The notes: generated by a model from the letters alone, not told the origin. A DNA stretch of 64,000 nucleotides from Defluviitalea saccharophila (GCF_038396635.1 NZ_CP121687.1:2170001-2234000); one strand, 5' to 3'; positions 45,788-54,226 are shown, numbered from the stretch's first letter. Numbers and translations are program-made.

Positions 45788-45903
45788 CCAGGGCTAAAGG
45801 AAAATATGTTAACGCTGAACCAAAATTGTATTTTGAATATAGATTTGTACTAAAAAACAGTTTGCTAAAAAGATAATAACAAATAACAAGGAAGATAGAT
45901 TTT

Positions 45904-46755
45904 ATGAAGAGAAAAAAAGTCTTGTTTTTTATTATTATTATATGTATTTGCACATGGGTATTTTTGCATTTTGAAAACAATTTCATAACTATTACAAAAA
46001 TCACTGTTAAATCTCCTAAATTGCCTGATGCTTTTGATGGATGCAAAATAGTTCATTTGTCAGATTTGCACAGCAAGGAGTTTGGTAAAGGGCAGAAGAA
46101 CCTTGTTAAGAAAATTGAAGATGCACAACCAGACTTAATTGTGTTTACAGGGGATTTGATTGACAGCAGGCATTTTGACGCAGAGGTTAGTTTGGAACTG
46201 ATAAGACAGATTGTAAAAATTGCCCCGACCTATTTTGTGACAGGAAATCATGAAAGGTGGTCAGGAAACTTTGATGCTCTGGAAAAAGTCCTAAAAGAAA
46301 ATGGGATTCATGTTTTACGAAATACCTGTGATAGAATAGGCAAAGATAAAGATGGGATTTATATTACGGGAATAGATGACCCTGTGTCAACTCAAGCAAT
46401 ATATGAGGAAACAAAAGTAGTTGAAAATGAAATTAAGCAAGCGCTAAAGGAAATAAAAGAAAACGATGTATTCAAGATTCTTTTAGCCCATAGACCCGAG
46501 ATGCTTCCATTATATAGTGAGTATGGATTCGATTTAGTTTTATCTGGACATGCTCACGGCGGACAGGTAAGACTTCCATTTATAGGAGGATTAATTGCGC
46601 CGAATCAGGGATTTTTCCCAGAATATACATCAGGAGAATACAAAAGAGGGAACTGCACTATGATTGTAAGCAGGGGACTTGGAAACAGCATTATTTTCCA
46701 AAGGCTTTTCAATCATCCCGAAATAGTTGTTTTGACGCTGTCAAAAGGAAAGTAA
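45904..46755 (+). CDS. Membrane-anchored metallophosphoesterase (YkuE/YaeI-like)
   Basis: The 283-residue protein has an N-terminal helix (VLFFIIIICICTWVFLHF) and a calcineurin-like phosphoesterase domain. Metal ligands lie in VHLSDLHSKEFG, FTGDLIDSRHFD, TGNHERWSG, LAHRPEM and SGHAHGGQVRLP. GLIAPNQGFFPEYTSGEY is typical of the YkuE/YaeI group, whose members act on phospholipid or UDP-sugar-lipid substrates. The catalytic domain is probably on the membrane surface. All expected motifs are intact. Confidence 0.88.
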   Translation: MKRKKVLFFIIIICICTWVFLHFENNFITITKITVKSPKLPDAFDGCKIVHLSDLHSKEFGKGQKNLVKKIEDAQPDLIVFTGDLIDSRHFDAEVSLELIRQIVKIAPTYFVTGNHERWSGNFDALEKVLKENGIHVLRNTCDRIGKDKDGIYITGIDDPVSTQAIYEETKVVENEIKQALKEIKENDVFKILLAHRPEMLPLYSEYGFDLVLSGHAHGGQVRLPFIGGLIAPNQGFFPEYTSGEYKRGNCTMIVSRGLGNSIIFQRLFNHPEIVVLTLSKGK

Positions 46756-46856
46756 GCAGCATTTGTTTGAGGGATAGTAAAGGCCAAAAAATGTATATAT
46801 AATAGTATTATTATTATAAGACAAATTTGTTAATTTATAATGGAGGAATAAGCAAT

Positions 46857-47041
46857 ATGAAACGCCAAAATTTAATTCTTGGAACAGGTTTAATTATATT
46901 GCTGTAACATTATTATTAAAGTATATGATAGAACTGCCTGATTTCGTTTCTGGTTTATGAATTGGACTTGCAATTGGACTTGAATTAGTTGGAATTTATA
47001 TGTTTAGGAATAATAAAAAGCGAAACAAAGCCGATAAATAG
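46857..47041 (+). pseudogene. Decayed two-helix membrane protein gene
   Basis: A TGGAGGAATAAGCAAT leader precedes MKRQNLILGTGLIILL and a stop at 46905. A +1 shift then continues as TLLLKYMIELPDFVSGL, an in-frame TGA at 46958-46960, and IGLAIGLELVGIYMFRNNKK to a TAG at 47041. Both defects must be repaired to give a single two-helix protein of about 60 residues. Confidence 0.55.
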
Positions 47042-47111
47042 ATTCTTATATTGCATATTAGTGGAATAAAGCGAAACAGCAGATATTTATAATAAATGTG
47101 GAGGAAAATAA

Positions 47112-47286
47112 ATGAAGAGTCAAAGAGTCAAAAGATGATTTTGATTTTTGAAATCATATTATGTATATTAGTTCAGATTATTTATGCAGATATTACATTC
47201 TATCAAGTCCAATTAATGGAAATATTGAAACAGAGAAAATGGGCGATGGAAATTATTTGGATAAATACTTTGAGATGAAATATTGA
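47112..47286 (+). pseudogene. Probable frameshifted remnant of a small membrane protein
   Basis: A good GTGGAGG site precedes ATG 47112, but that frame stops after eight codons. A hydrophobic stretch (ILIFEIILCILVQIIYADI) is in another frame, and a protein-like tail (SSPINGNIETEKMGDGNYL-DKYFEMKY) in a third, ending at 47284-47286. This looks like a gene with at least one shift. Its identity is unknown. Confidence 0.35.
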
Positions 47287-47363
47287 AGTATTTTGTGGAA
47301 CAATAAGGCAATTGCTTCGTCTGAATAAGTAAATACGCTTTTATATAGTGGAGAGTATTTAAG

Positions 47364-47774
47364 ATGAATAAAAAAATTATTATTGTTGTCAGTATATTGG
47401 TTCTTGGGATTTTGGCGGTTATATTATTCAGTACATTTGGAAGAAAACCTTTTGCAAAATTATCTGCTAGTGAAATCGTGTCTGCGGAATTATTTATTAT
47501 GCCGTCTGAAAAAACCATAGACCTAACGGACGAAGAAGATATTGCCGAATTAGCGGATATTTTAAAAGAGATTGCTATATATCGGGAAGATAATTCTGGA
47601 AGAGAGTATGCTGGTCAATTATTGCAGGTAACTATTATATTAAAAAACGGTGAAACACATACTATTGGTGCCTATAATCCATTCTTGTTCTTAAATGGAA
47701 AATGCTATCGTACAAAGTACGAGCCTTGCCAGAAACTTAATGCCTTCGGGAACCGAATTTTAAATGAGCAGTGA
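47364..47774 (+). CDS. Membrane-anchored hypothetical protein
   Basis: This 136-residue protein has an N-terminal transmembrane anchor (IIIVVSILVLGILAVILFSTF) and an extracytoplasmic domain. A strand-rich pattern includes LSASEIVSAELFIMPSEKTI, LTDEEDIAELADILKEI and LLQVTIILKNGETHTIG. Similar one-domain proteins are common in Clostridia beside small regulators, but no named family is claimed. Confidence 0.65.
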   Translation: MNKKIIIVVSILVLGILAVILFSTFGRKPFAKLSASEIVSAELFIMPSEKTIDLTDEEDIAELADILKEIAIYREDNSGREYAGQLLQVTIILKNGETHTIGAYNPFLFLNGKCYRTKYEPCQKLNAFGNRILNEQ

Positions 47775-47905
47775 TTTCATTAGGCAAACAAAATAAGCAG
47801 TATTTGCTGAAAAAACATTGAAAATTGATAAAGCAAATGTGAGAATTTATCAGAAAAAGTATTCTTTACATTGTGTTTATTTTTGAAATTTCTACAAAAT
47901 AGGCA

Positions 47906-47936
47906 TTGACTATCACCTTAGGTGTTAGCCTATGAT
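47906..47936 (+). promoter_or_regulatory. MerR-type promoter with operator in a 19-bp spacer
   Basis: TTGACT at 47906-47911 and TATGAT at 47931-47936 are separated by 19 nt, the overlong spacer typical of MerR-controlled promoters. The spacer holds the dyad CTATCACCT-T-AGGTGTTAG (8 of 9 positions symmetrical), centred at 47919. The merR-type gene starts 19 nt downstream, so autoregulation is likely. Confidence 0.8.
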
Positions 47937-47954
47937 AATTACGAGGTGATAAGA

Positions 47955-48839
47955 ATGTTAATTAAAGATGTATGTAGAGAATGTAAATTGACGAAGAAAG
48001 CAGTTGAGTATTATGAACAGCAGGGATTGATATCTCCAAGGGTAGAGGATAATGGTTATCGAAATTACAGTGATGAAGATATTTCTGTATTAAAAGAAAT
48101 TGGAGTTTTAAGGAAATTAGGCATCAGCATTGCTGAAATCAAAGATATTCTTGCAAGTACAAATAAAGCCGCTGCTCTGGCAAAGTGCAAATATAAAATG
48201 GATTTAGAAGTTGAAAAATCAATGGCTAAGAAAAAATGCCTGGAACAGTTAATAAAAGACTATGACATTGAGCAGGCAATTACCTATATTGAAGAAGACA
48301 TTGAGAAGCATTTTACAATCAAAGAGAAACTGCTGCAAGCATTTCCAGGAGGTTATGGAATGTATCTATGCGTACATTTTGGACAGTTTCTTAATGGGAG
48401 AATTGATAATGAGGAAAAAGAAAGGGCATATAATAAAATTGTTGATTATTTGGATGAAATTCAAGAAATAGAATTTCCCAAAGAACTGGAAGAATTTTTG
48501 CAGCAGGGTCTTGGACAGATGGAAGAAGCAGATATGCAGAGAATTAATTCATCTATAATAGATTCAGTAAACAATATAGATATGTATTTAGAAGAAAATA
48601 AAGAAGACATTGAAAAATATTTGGAATACAGAAACTCAGATGAATATAAAAAATCACCAGTCTGTAAAATACAGCAATTATTATTGAAATTTCAGCAAGA
48701 GAGCGGATATTACGATATATTTATTGAAAATTTAAAAATATTGAGCGACTCATATAGGGAGTATTTTGGAAAACTCCAGGCTGCAAATAAAGCATTTATA
48801 GATAAATATTCACAATTTGATAATATTTATAAGGTGTAG
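47955..48839 (+). CDS. MerR family transcriptional regulator
   Basis: The 294-residue protein has a MerR winged-helix domain at residues 1-70 (KLTKKAVEYYEQQGLISPRV, NGYRNYSDEDISVLKEIGVL, LGISIAEIKDIL). A long charged effector region follows that contains no transport or known ligand motif. ATG 47955 follows GAGGTGAT at 47943-47950; a longer frame from TTG 47922 would start inside the promoter. It probably represses and activates its own promoter by DNA distortion. No intact target gene lies next to it. Confidence 0.88.
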   Translation: MLIKDVCRECKLTKKAVEYYEQQGLISPRVEDNGYRNYSDEDISVLKEIGVLRKLGISIAEIKDILASTNKAAALAKCKYKMDLEVEKSMAKKKCLEQLIKDYDIEQAITYIEEDIEKHFTIKEKLLQAFPGGYGMYLCVHFGQFLNGRIDNEEKERAYNKIVDYLDEIQEIEFPKELEEFLQQGLGQMEEADMQRINSSIIDSVNNIDMYLEENKEDIEKYLEYRNSDEYKKSPVCKIQQLLLKFQQESGYYDIFIENLKILSDSYREYFGKLQAANKAFIDKYSQFDNIYKV

Positions 48840-48897
48840 TTGTACAATAGCAATCTTATGCCACACAAACTTATCAAAAATTAAAGAATTAGTAAAG

Positions 48898-49156
48898 GTC
48901 ACGGTAAAATAAGAGTAAAAACCTTATTAAAACCGTGACTTGTTTTTATCTGGAAAGAGTTGGGGAAATAGGGTTAAGGTGAGAAGGGACAAGGGTTTTA
49001 GGAGTGTGGGGGTTTGACATGAATTTTTATGTGTATACATAGTTAGGATTAAGTTTTATTCTAAAAAGGGTAAAGAGGTAAGGGTGGAGAATAAAAAACT
49101 TGTGTTAAAAATAATAAAGTCACATCAAATAGATAATAAAGTTATGTTAAGATTTT
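48898..49156 (+). mobile_element. Partial, diverged Tn7-like end block (class B units)
   Basis: A terminator hairpin (GTCACGGT/ACCGTGAC, tail TTGTTTTTAT, 48898-48948) is followed by purine-rich sequence alignable with 42690-42815 of the A2/B2 block. ACA at 49037-49039 sits 8 nt after a degenerate GAATTTTT. TGT at 49101, N9, AATAAAGT at 49113 and 49135 (22-nt spacing) follow. The flanks differ from class A (CACATCAAA instead of CGCTCC), and the inverted site beside it (TTTGACATG) carries the same change. The rest up to 49351 has no gene. Confidence 0.55.
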
Positions 49157-49351
49157 AATCACATAATTATAGTTAAAGGTTAAAAGCCCTTTTCTTTTAA
49201 TGATAGAAGAATAATTACAAAAATAAAAATATACTGTCATAAAAAATATACTATCAAAAGGAGCAAAACTTGTTTAATTGAAAATGAAGTTATGTTATAT
49301 TAAGGTCATAATAGTATTATAGTGCGAAATAATGAAGGAGAACATTATCTG

Positions 49352-49555
49352 ATGATATTGTTGAGCATTTTTATTTTAATTATAGTGATTATCATGTTGA
49401 TTAGTCCAGATACATGGTGGCAAATTACAGAATCATGGAAATCATAAGCCGCAGCAGAACCTTCAGATTTTTATATAAAAATAACTCGTGTTGTAGGCGG
49501 TTTTTTTTCAATTGTTGGAGTTGGCGGCATAATAGTTTTTTTGTTATTACCATAA
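49352..49555 (+). pseudogene. DUF6199-like small membrane protein with internal stop
   Basis: The frame encodes an N-terminal helix (MILLSIFILIIVIIMLISP), then DTWWQITESWKS, a TAA at 49445-49447, and AAAEPSDFYIKITRVVGGFF with a second helix. The ITESWKS...EPSDFYIK-TR pattern is that of DUF6199 proteins, where a residue such as Lys stands at the stop. A single A-to-T change (AAA to TAA) would explain it. Confidence 0.68.
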
Positions 49556-49559
49556 ATAT

Positions 49560-49775
49560 ATGGAAAATTATAATGCTGTGAAAAATGATTTTAATGAAAT
49601 ACCAGAACTTGATGACCCGAAATGGAATCATAATAACTGTTATTTCAAACAATTCATGATACTTATCTTAGATAATGTTAATACTTACCTTAACATCGGC
49701 TGCGGTAAAGGTGAACTCTCATTTATGCTGTCCAAAAAATCTAAAAGGGGGATATGTTATGATTGGTTTGCTTAA
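49560..49775 (+). pseudogene. N-terminal fragment of a SAM-dependent methyltransferase
   Basis: The frame (MENYNAVKNDFNEIPELDDPK...) reaches the SAM-binding motif I region (YLNIGCGKGELSFMLSKKSK) and then loses similarity at about 49745, where the ribosome site and start of the next gene begin. It is 71 codons, against more than 200 in the family. It appears to have been cut by a recombination event. Confidence 0.65.
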
Positions 49776-50073
49776 TCTTGGTAGCCTAGTGCTTGGAGTA
49801 GTTGCCTGGATACTTCCTGTTGTCAATCTTATGCGATATAAGAATCAGGGCAACAGAAATTGGGCTTTTCTTTCTATTATGAGCATCAGCGCTTGTGCTA
49901 TTTCACTATGTTTACAGATTCTTTATGGCTACCATCTAGTAAAGATTGAGGACTGGTCTGCTCTTATGGACACTACTGGTGCTGCGGCGTTTGCCGCTAT
50001 TATTCTTCTCACTGTTACTATCATATTAAATGCAATTACTCTGATTGCATATCGAGACAAAACGTCAAAGTAG
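49759..50073 (+). CDS. Three- or four-helix membrane protein, unknown
   Basis: The 104-residue protein is nearly all membrane-embedded (MIGLLNLGSLVLGVVAWILP, FLSIMSISACAISLCLQIL, AAAFAAIILLTVTIILNAIT). ATG 49759 follows AAAAGGGGGA at 49743-49752, inside the end of the methyltransferase fragment. The pattern is of a small conserved clostridial membrane protein, but no name is known to me. Confidence 0.68.
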   Translation: MIGLLNLGSLVLGVVAWILPVVNLMRYKNQGNRNWAFLSIMSISACAISLCLQILYGYHLVKIEDWSALMDTTGAAAFAAIILLTVTIILNAITLIAYRDKTSK

Positions 50074-50147
50074 GAGGATAGGGTGTTTTTGTTTGCATAT
50101 AACTTGAAATGAAAAGAAGAACAAATAGATAGAAAGGGAAATTTATA

Positions 50148-50888
50148 ATGAAACAAAACAAATACGATGATGACACCTTTTTTAATAAATATAGTAATAT
50201 GGATAGGTCGAAAAATGGTCTTGAAGGTGCGGGGGAGTGGCATGAACTGAAAAATATGCTGCCTGACTTCAAAGATAAAAGGGTTTTGGATTTAGGCTGC
50301 GGGTTTGGATGGCATTGTCGCTATGCTGTAGAGAACGGTGCCAGGTCAGTAATTGGAATTGATATTTCACAAAAAATGTTAAGTGAAGCAAAGAGTAAAA
50401 CAAAGTGTGGAAATATCGAGTATATCTGTATGCCAATAGAAGACATAGATTTTCCTGAAGAATCCTTTGATGTTGTTATCAGTTCCCTGGCGCTTCACTA
50501 TATTAAATCCTTTGAGGATGTTTTAGATAGAGTATATAAATGCCTTTCAAGGGGTGGAGATTTTATATTTTCTGTAGAGCATCCCATTTTTACTGCCCAA
50601 GGCCCTCAGGATTGGTATTATGATGATAAGGGCAATATTCTGCATTGGCCAGTTGACCATTATTTCACAGAAGGCATTCGCAATGCTAAATTTCTAGGTG
50701 AGGAAGTTATTAAATATCATCGGACACTTACTACATACTTAAACAGTCTCATAAAAATAGGCTTTGAAATAACAGGTGTTGTCGAACCAAAGCCTGCAGA
50801 AAATATGCTCAACACAGTACCTGGGATGCGGGATGAACTGCGCCGGCCGATGATGCTGCTTGTGTCAGCAAGAAAGAAGTTATATTAG
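50148..50888 (+). CDS. Class I SAM-dependent methyltransferase
   Basis: The 246-residue protein has a Rossmann methyltransferase core: motif I VLDLGCGFGWHCRYAVENGA near residue 45, acidic loop IGIDISQKML, and motif IV-like FDVVISSLALHYI. A C-terminal part (EHPIFTAQGPQDWYYDDKG) is found in a widespread family of small-molecule methyltransferases. The substrate is unknown. AGAAAGGG precedes ATG 50148. Confidence 0.88.
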   Translation: MKQNKYDDDTFFNKYSNMDRSKNGLEGAGEWHELKNMLPDFKDKRVLDLGCGFGWHCRYAVENGARSVIGIDISQKMLSEAKSKTKCGNIEYICMPIEDIDFPEESFDVVISSLALHYIKSFEDVLDRVYKCLSRGGDFIFSVEHPIFTAQGPQDWYYDDKGNILHWPVDHYFTEGIRNAKFLGEEVIKYHRTLTTYLNSLIKIGFEITGVVEPKPAENMLNTVPGMRDELRRPMMLLVSARKKLY

Positions 50889-50919
50889 AACAAAATGAAG
50901 GCGGAGGTGGAGTGCTGCG

Positions 50920-51753
50920 ATGGTAGAAAATATTTTGAATCAAATCACCAGAGAATTGGAAGGCATACCAGGCATTATAGGTATAGTTTTAGGAGGCTCA
51001 AGAGCAAGAGGTACCAATCATGAAAAGTCCGACATAGATATCGGAATATACTATGACGAAACAGAGGGCTTTGATATCAGAGAATTAGGCAAGGTTGCTT
51101 CAAAACTAGATGATGAGCATAGAGAAAATTTAATTACACAAATAGGTGGATGAGGACCTTGGGTAAATGCGGGCGGATGGCTTGTTGTTAAAGGATATCA
51201 TGTAGACTTTATATTACGTGACATAAAAAGGGTGTCTCAGGTTATTGATGATTGTTTGTCAGGAAAAGTATCTGCTCATTACCAAACAGGTCATCCCCAT
51301 GCTTATCTTAATGTAATGTATATGGGCGAAGTTTCTGTTTGCAAAATACTTGTTGACCCTATGGGTAAAATTTCAGAGTTTAAATCCAGAACCAAGCCAT
51401 ATCCTCAAACTTTAAAAGATGCAATAGTTCAATATTTTATGTTTGAGGCCTCCTTTTCCTTAATGTTTGCTGAGGATAATGTCGATAAGGATGATATTTA
51501 TTATGTATGTGGACATTATTTCAGAAGTATTTCCTGCTTAAATCAAGTTTTATTTGCTTTGAATGAAGAATACTGCATTAATGAGAAAAAAGCGGTCAGG
51601 ATGATTGATGGCTTTTTTATAAAGCCCAGGGATTATAAAAATAGAATAGATAAGATTATTACATTACTTTCCGCTGATAGAGATATTACAAGAGAAGGGA
51701 TAAATATGCTTAAGGAACTTATTTCTGAAACAGAAATGCTTCTTGTTAAGTAA
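50920..51753 (+). pseudogene. Nucleotidyltransferase gene interrupted by an in-frame TGA
   Basis: The first part has the nucleotidyltransferase motif LGGSRARGTNHEKSDIDIGIY. TGA at 51151-51153 stops it within QIGG-stop-GPWVNAGGWLVV, and the same frame continues without break to 51753. Related proteins are expected to carry Trp (TGG) there, so one G-to-A change explains the defect. Repaired it would be 277 residues, like aminoglycoside-adenylyltransferase-type domain proteins. TGA is used as a normal stop elsewhere in this window. Confidence 0.78.
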
Positions 51754-51820
51754 TAAAATCATTTTGTATAGAACTTATATTACGAACTACAAACGAGAAA
51801 TTAAGAAGGAGGAACTTATA

Positions 51821-52207
51821 ATGAAAGCAGAGATTAACCTTATTACAATTTGGACAGATAAAATTGACAGGATGAGAAATTTTTATAATCAAGTCCTTGG
51901 ATTTAGAATTAAAAATGACCTTGGCAATTATGTTGAATTTGAAAATAATGGAGTAAGATTTGCTATATGTATGAGAAATGTTATGTATTCATATAGTGAT
52001 GAGTATAGGAAGAAAGTAGTTGGTCAGGCTTTTGAATTGGCCTTTCCATGTGAAAATCCTGATGATGTAGATGAAGCATTTAAAAAGTTAGTTACGATGG
52101 GAGCAACTCCTGTTCATCAACCTCAAAATATGCCCTGGAATCAAAGAACAGCATTATTTGCAGACCCAGATGGTAATATACATGAAATTTTTGCAGAGAT
52201 TATTTAG
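51821..52207 (+). CDS. VOC (glyoxalase/bleomycin resistance) family protein
   Basis: This 128-residue single VOC unit begins MKAEINLITIWTDKIDRMRNFY and ends LFADPDGNIHEIFAEII, the family's metal-site region with a Glu near the C-terminus. Such proteins act in detoxification or antibiotic binding; the substrate cannot be told. ATG 51821 follows AAGAAGGAGGAAC; a longer frame from 51743 is rejected. Confidence 0.88.
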   Translation: MKAEINLITIWTDKIDRMRNFYNQVLGFRIKNDLGNYVEFENNGVRFAICMRNVMYSYSDEYRKKVVGQAFELAFPCENPDDVDEAFKKLVTMGATPVHQPQNMPWNQRTALFADPDGNIHEIFAEII

Positions 52208-52268
52208 GTCAAAACTTTCTATAAAATATGCATTAAGAGGTTATACATACTTGCATGGGGGTGATAGT

Positions 52269-52625
52269 TTGGCAAAGCATGAGTTTGGAATAATAGATTC
52301 TTTTGAAGAAAACAAATGGTATAGTGATTACGAACCTGAAAAATATAATTGTATTTCTGTCAACGACGATTTATTTGAAGAATTAATTATAAAGTGTAAT
52401 GAAGAATTATTGGCAATTAAAACATATTTTCAGGTTACAACCCAGCCAGGTACCGGATTAGATTATTGCGGTGTGACGCTTATCCCTCCGGAATCTCTTA
52501 AACATTTTAGAGGGATTATTATCAAGGCAAATAGTCATTATCAATCGCAGGAACTTGAATCACTTATTGAAATGGTATCTACTGCAATTAATGAAAATAA
52601 ATACTTAATTCACTATGGAATATAG
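52269..52625 (+). CDS. Hypothetical protein paired with DUF6438 gene (copy 2)
   Basis: This 118-residue paralogue of 40947-41303 differs at 13 positions by eye. It starts at TTG 52269 behind GGGGGTGATA, matching the GTG of copy 1 in position. The upstream VOC gene ends 61 nt earlier. Its DUF6438 partner downstream is truncated, so copy 2 of the module is probably not fully functional. Substitutions are spread along the protein and keep the frame. Confidence 0.72.
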   Translation: MAKHEFGIIDSFEENKWYSDYEPEKYNCISVNDDLFEELIIKCNEELLAIKTYFQVTTQPGTGLDYCGVTLIPPESLKHFRGIIIKANSHYQSQELESLIEMVSTAINENKYLIHYGI

Positions 52626-52673
52626 TATTTTTCATATAAGAATATGAATATGCAGATGAAAAGTGGGAGTATC

Positions 52674-52796
52674 ATGTTTGAATATATAAAATTGCAAAGA
52701 ACAATGTGTTTTGGGACTTGCCCCGTTTATAGTGTAACAGTGGATAATGAGGGCAATGTAAATTATTATGGAGAATTGTTGATAATAACAGATTAA
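52674..52796 (+). pseudogene. Truncated DUF6438 gene (40 codons)
   Basis: The first 33 codons are nearly identical to the other two DUF6438 copies (MFEYIKLQRTMCFGTCPVYS...NVNY), then similarity ends and a stop follows at 52794-52796. The 3' four-fifths is missing. The break lies 33 nt from the end of the convergent Crp/Fnr-type gene. Confidence 0.8.
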
Positions 52797-52828
52797 AGGG
52801 AACTCAATACTGGTTCCCTGTTCGTTGC

Positions 52829-53506
52829 TCAGGGTTTGCGAATAATATCAAAATCACAGATAGTGATAGAATGGGTGTTATAGTCAATGAGCCCATCTTT
52901 TTTCATTTTATTGAGTTCACGGGAAAGAGAAGTCCTTTGAATACCTAACCTCTCGGCTAATTCCTTTTTTGTCATATTAAGTTTTATTTCTTTACTTTTT
53001 TGAGAGTAGTACTCATAGTTTAAGAATTCAATGATAGATTCCTTTATAGATTTCATGGAGATTGATTTAATTTTGCTTGTCAAGATAGCAGTTTTGTCCG
53101 ATATGCAAGTTAAGAACTGTATTAAGAAATCCTGGCTAGTCTGACAAAGTTGCAGTACAAAATCTTTATCGATATGTAAAATTTCAGCATCTGATTTTGC
53201 CACCACACTCATGGGATAATAAGGATACCTTGAAAACAATAGGTTGCCTCCTATACTGTCTCCGACCTTAAATTCGGTAATAGTTAATACATTTCCCTTT
53301 TCATCAATCTTTTGAACAAATACCTGGCCTTTTAAAATAATATCCCAGTAATTGCATTTCTCGCTTTCAAAATGGATAATGCTGCCTTTATTGTATTTAG
53401 AGATAATATAATTATGAGTTTTAAAAAGATTAAGCAGTTCTTCAGTAGAAAATCCATCAAATAACTCTGTTAGTCTTAAAATACTTAGATAATTTTTTAT
53501 ATTCAT
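52829..53506 (-). CDS. Crp/Fnr family transcriptional regulator
   Basis: This 225-residue protein has an N-terminal cyclic-nucleotide-like beta-roll (residues about 20-120, KGSIIHFESEKCNYW, ILKGQVFVQKID, VGDSIGGNLLF) and a C-terminal helix-turn-helix (MTKKELAERLGIQRTSLSREL). It lacks the N-terminal cysteine cluster of Fnr and any clear cAMP site. ATG at 53506 follows AAGGTGG; a GTG nine bases earlier is less likely. It is divergent from the cupin-permease operon and probably regulates it. Confidence 0.88.
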   Translation of the reverse strand: MNIKNYLSILRLTELFDGFSTEELLNLFKTHNYIISKYNKGSIIHFESEKCNYWDIILKGQVFVQKIDEKGNVLTITEFKVGDSIGGNLLFSRYPYYPMSVVAKSDAEILHIDKDFVLQLCQTSQDFLIQFLTCISDKTAILTSKIKSISMKSIKESIIEFLNYEYYSQKSKEIKLNMTKKELAERLGIQRTSLSRELNKMKKDGLIDYNTHSITICDFDIIRKP

Positions 53507-53644
53507 AAATACCACCTTTTTTAAAATTAGGTTGTGTTAAGTAGTATTTGTGTAAAATGCGTCAAATGATTTATTTTCAAGCATTAGAGAGTTATTAAAC
53601 CTCAGAATTCGTGTACCCCCTAATTTTCATCAAATCCATGCTTG

Positions 53645-53765
53645 CATCCTCTTAAAAATGCTTTAAAATCTGCTCATAAATTTTTGTCAAGGTCGGGCTG
53701 AAAGCCCGTTAATTTCAGCCTTGACAAAAATTCAATTGAGCAGATTAAAATTTTGTCAGAGGATG
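53645..53765. repeat. Large imperfect inverted repeat (about 120 nt)
   Basis: CATCCTCT at the left end pairs with AGAGGATG at the right. Inside, AATCTGCTCA pairs with TGAGCAGATT and AATTTTTGTCAAGG with CCTTGACAAAAATT. At the tip GGGCT-GAA-AGCCC closes the hairpin. It lies between the divergent regulator and the cupin operon. It could be a structured RNA, a MITE, or a bidirectional terminator. The flanking 53507-53644 holds nothing else clear. Confidence 0.7.
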
Positions 53766-53823
53766 AAAGTATTTAAATCTTGCGAAGCATTTTTTCATAT
53801 TTTACTTTACACTATCTAAAATT

Positions 53824-53864
53824 AGTTACCGTGGTAACTGTATGTTACTGTAATTTATTATAAT
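53824..53864 (+). promoter_or_regulatory. Activator-dependent promoter with palindromic operator
   Basis: AGTTACC-GT-GGTAACT at 53824-53839 is a perfect two-arm palindrome. TATAAT lies at 53859-53864 and no -35 is recognisable. The palindrome is centred about 40 nt before the expected start, the class II position for Crp/Fnr activators. The divergent Crp/Fnr-type gene is the obvious candidate regulator. Confidence 0.65.
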
Positions 53865-53896
53865 ATAGATTTAAACATAATGAAAGGAGAGTTTTT

Positions 53897-54226
53897 ATGC
53901 TGGAGAAAAAATATGTATACAGTCTTACAGATGACAAAATAATTGAAAGGATTGTGGATGATGAGAATATTCACCTAAATCATATGGTTCTTGTAAAAGG
54001 AACAAATCTTCCTGAACACTATTCCAATTCCAACGTCTATATGATAATTGTACGGGGAAAAATGACTTTGCAGTTAAATGAACAAGAACCACATCATTAC
54101 ACCAAGGGAGATATTATTAATATACCATACAAAACAAAAATGAATGTCCATAATCAAGACGAAGAAGTATTGGAATTCTTTGTGGTAAAATCACCTAATC
54201 CTAAAAACTACAGGGAGAAGGAGTGA
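53897..54226 (+). CDS. Cupin domain protein
   Basis: The 109-residue protein is a single cupin barrel. Cupin motif 1 is seen in LPEHYSNSNVYMIIVRGKMTLQL, and motif 2 in KGDIINIPYKTKMNVHNQD. Two histidines (HHYTKGD and VHNQD) may bind a metal. It is the first gene of the operon with the split permease, and its TGA lies 6 nt before the next start. The function of the cupin in such operons is unknown; a sensing or redox role is possible. Confidence 0.83.
   Translation: MLEKKYVYSLTDDKIIERIVDDENIHLNHMVLVKGTNLPEHYSNSNVYMIIVRGKMTLQLNEQEPHHYTKGDIINIPYKTKMNVHNQDEEVLEFFVVKSPNPKNYREKE

Noticed and set aside
47922..47954. N-terminal extension of the MerR protein
   Set aside because: The extra codons lie within the promoter and operator; a ribosome site directly precedes ATG 47955.
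46958..51153. TGA decoded as tryptophan
   Set aside because: pth, the cupin gene and others in the window end in TGA at the expected lengths, so the standard code applies.
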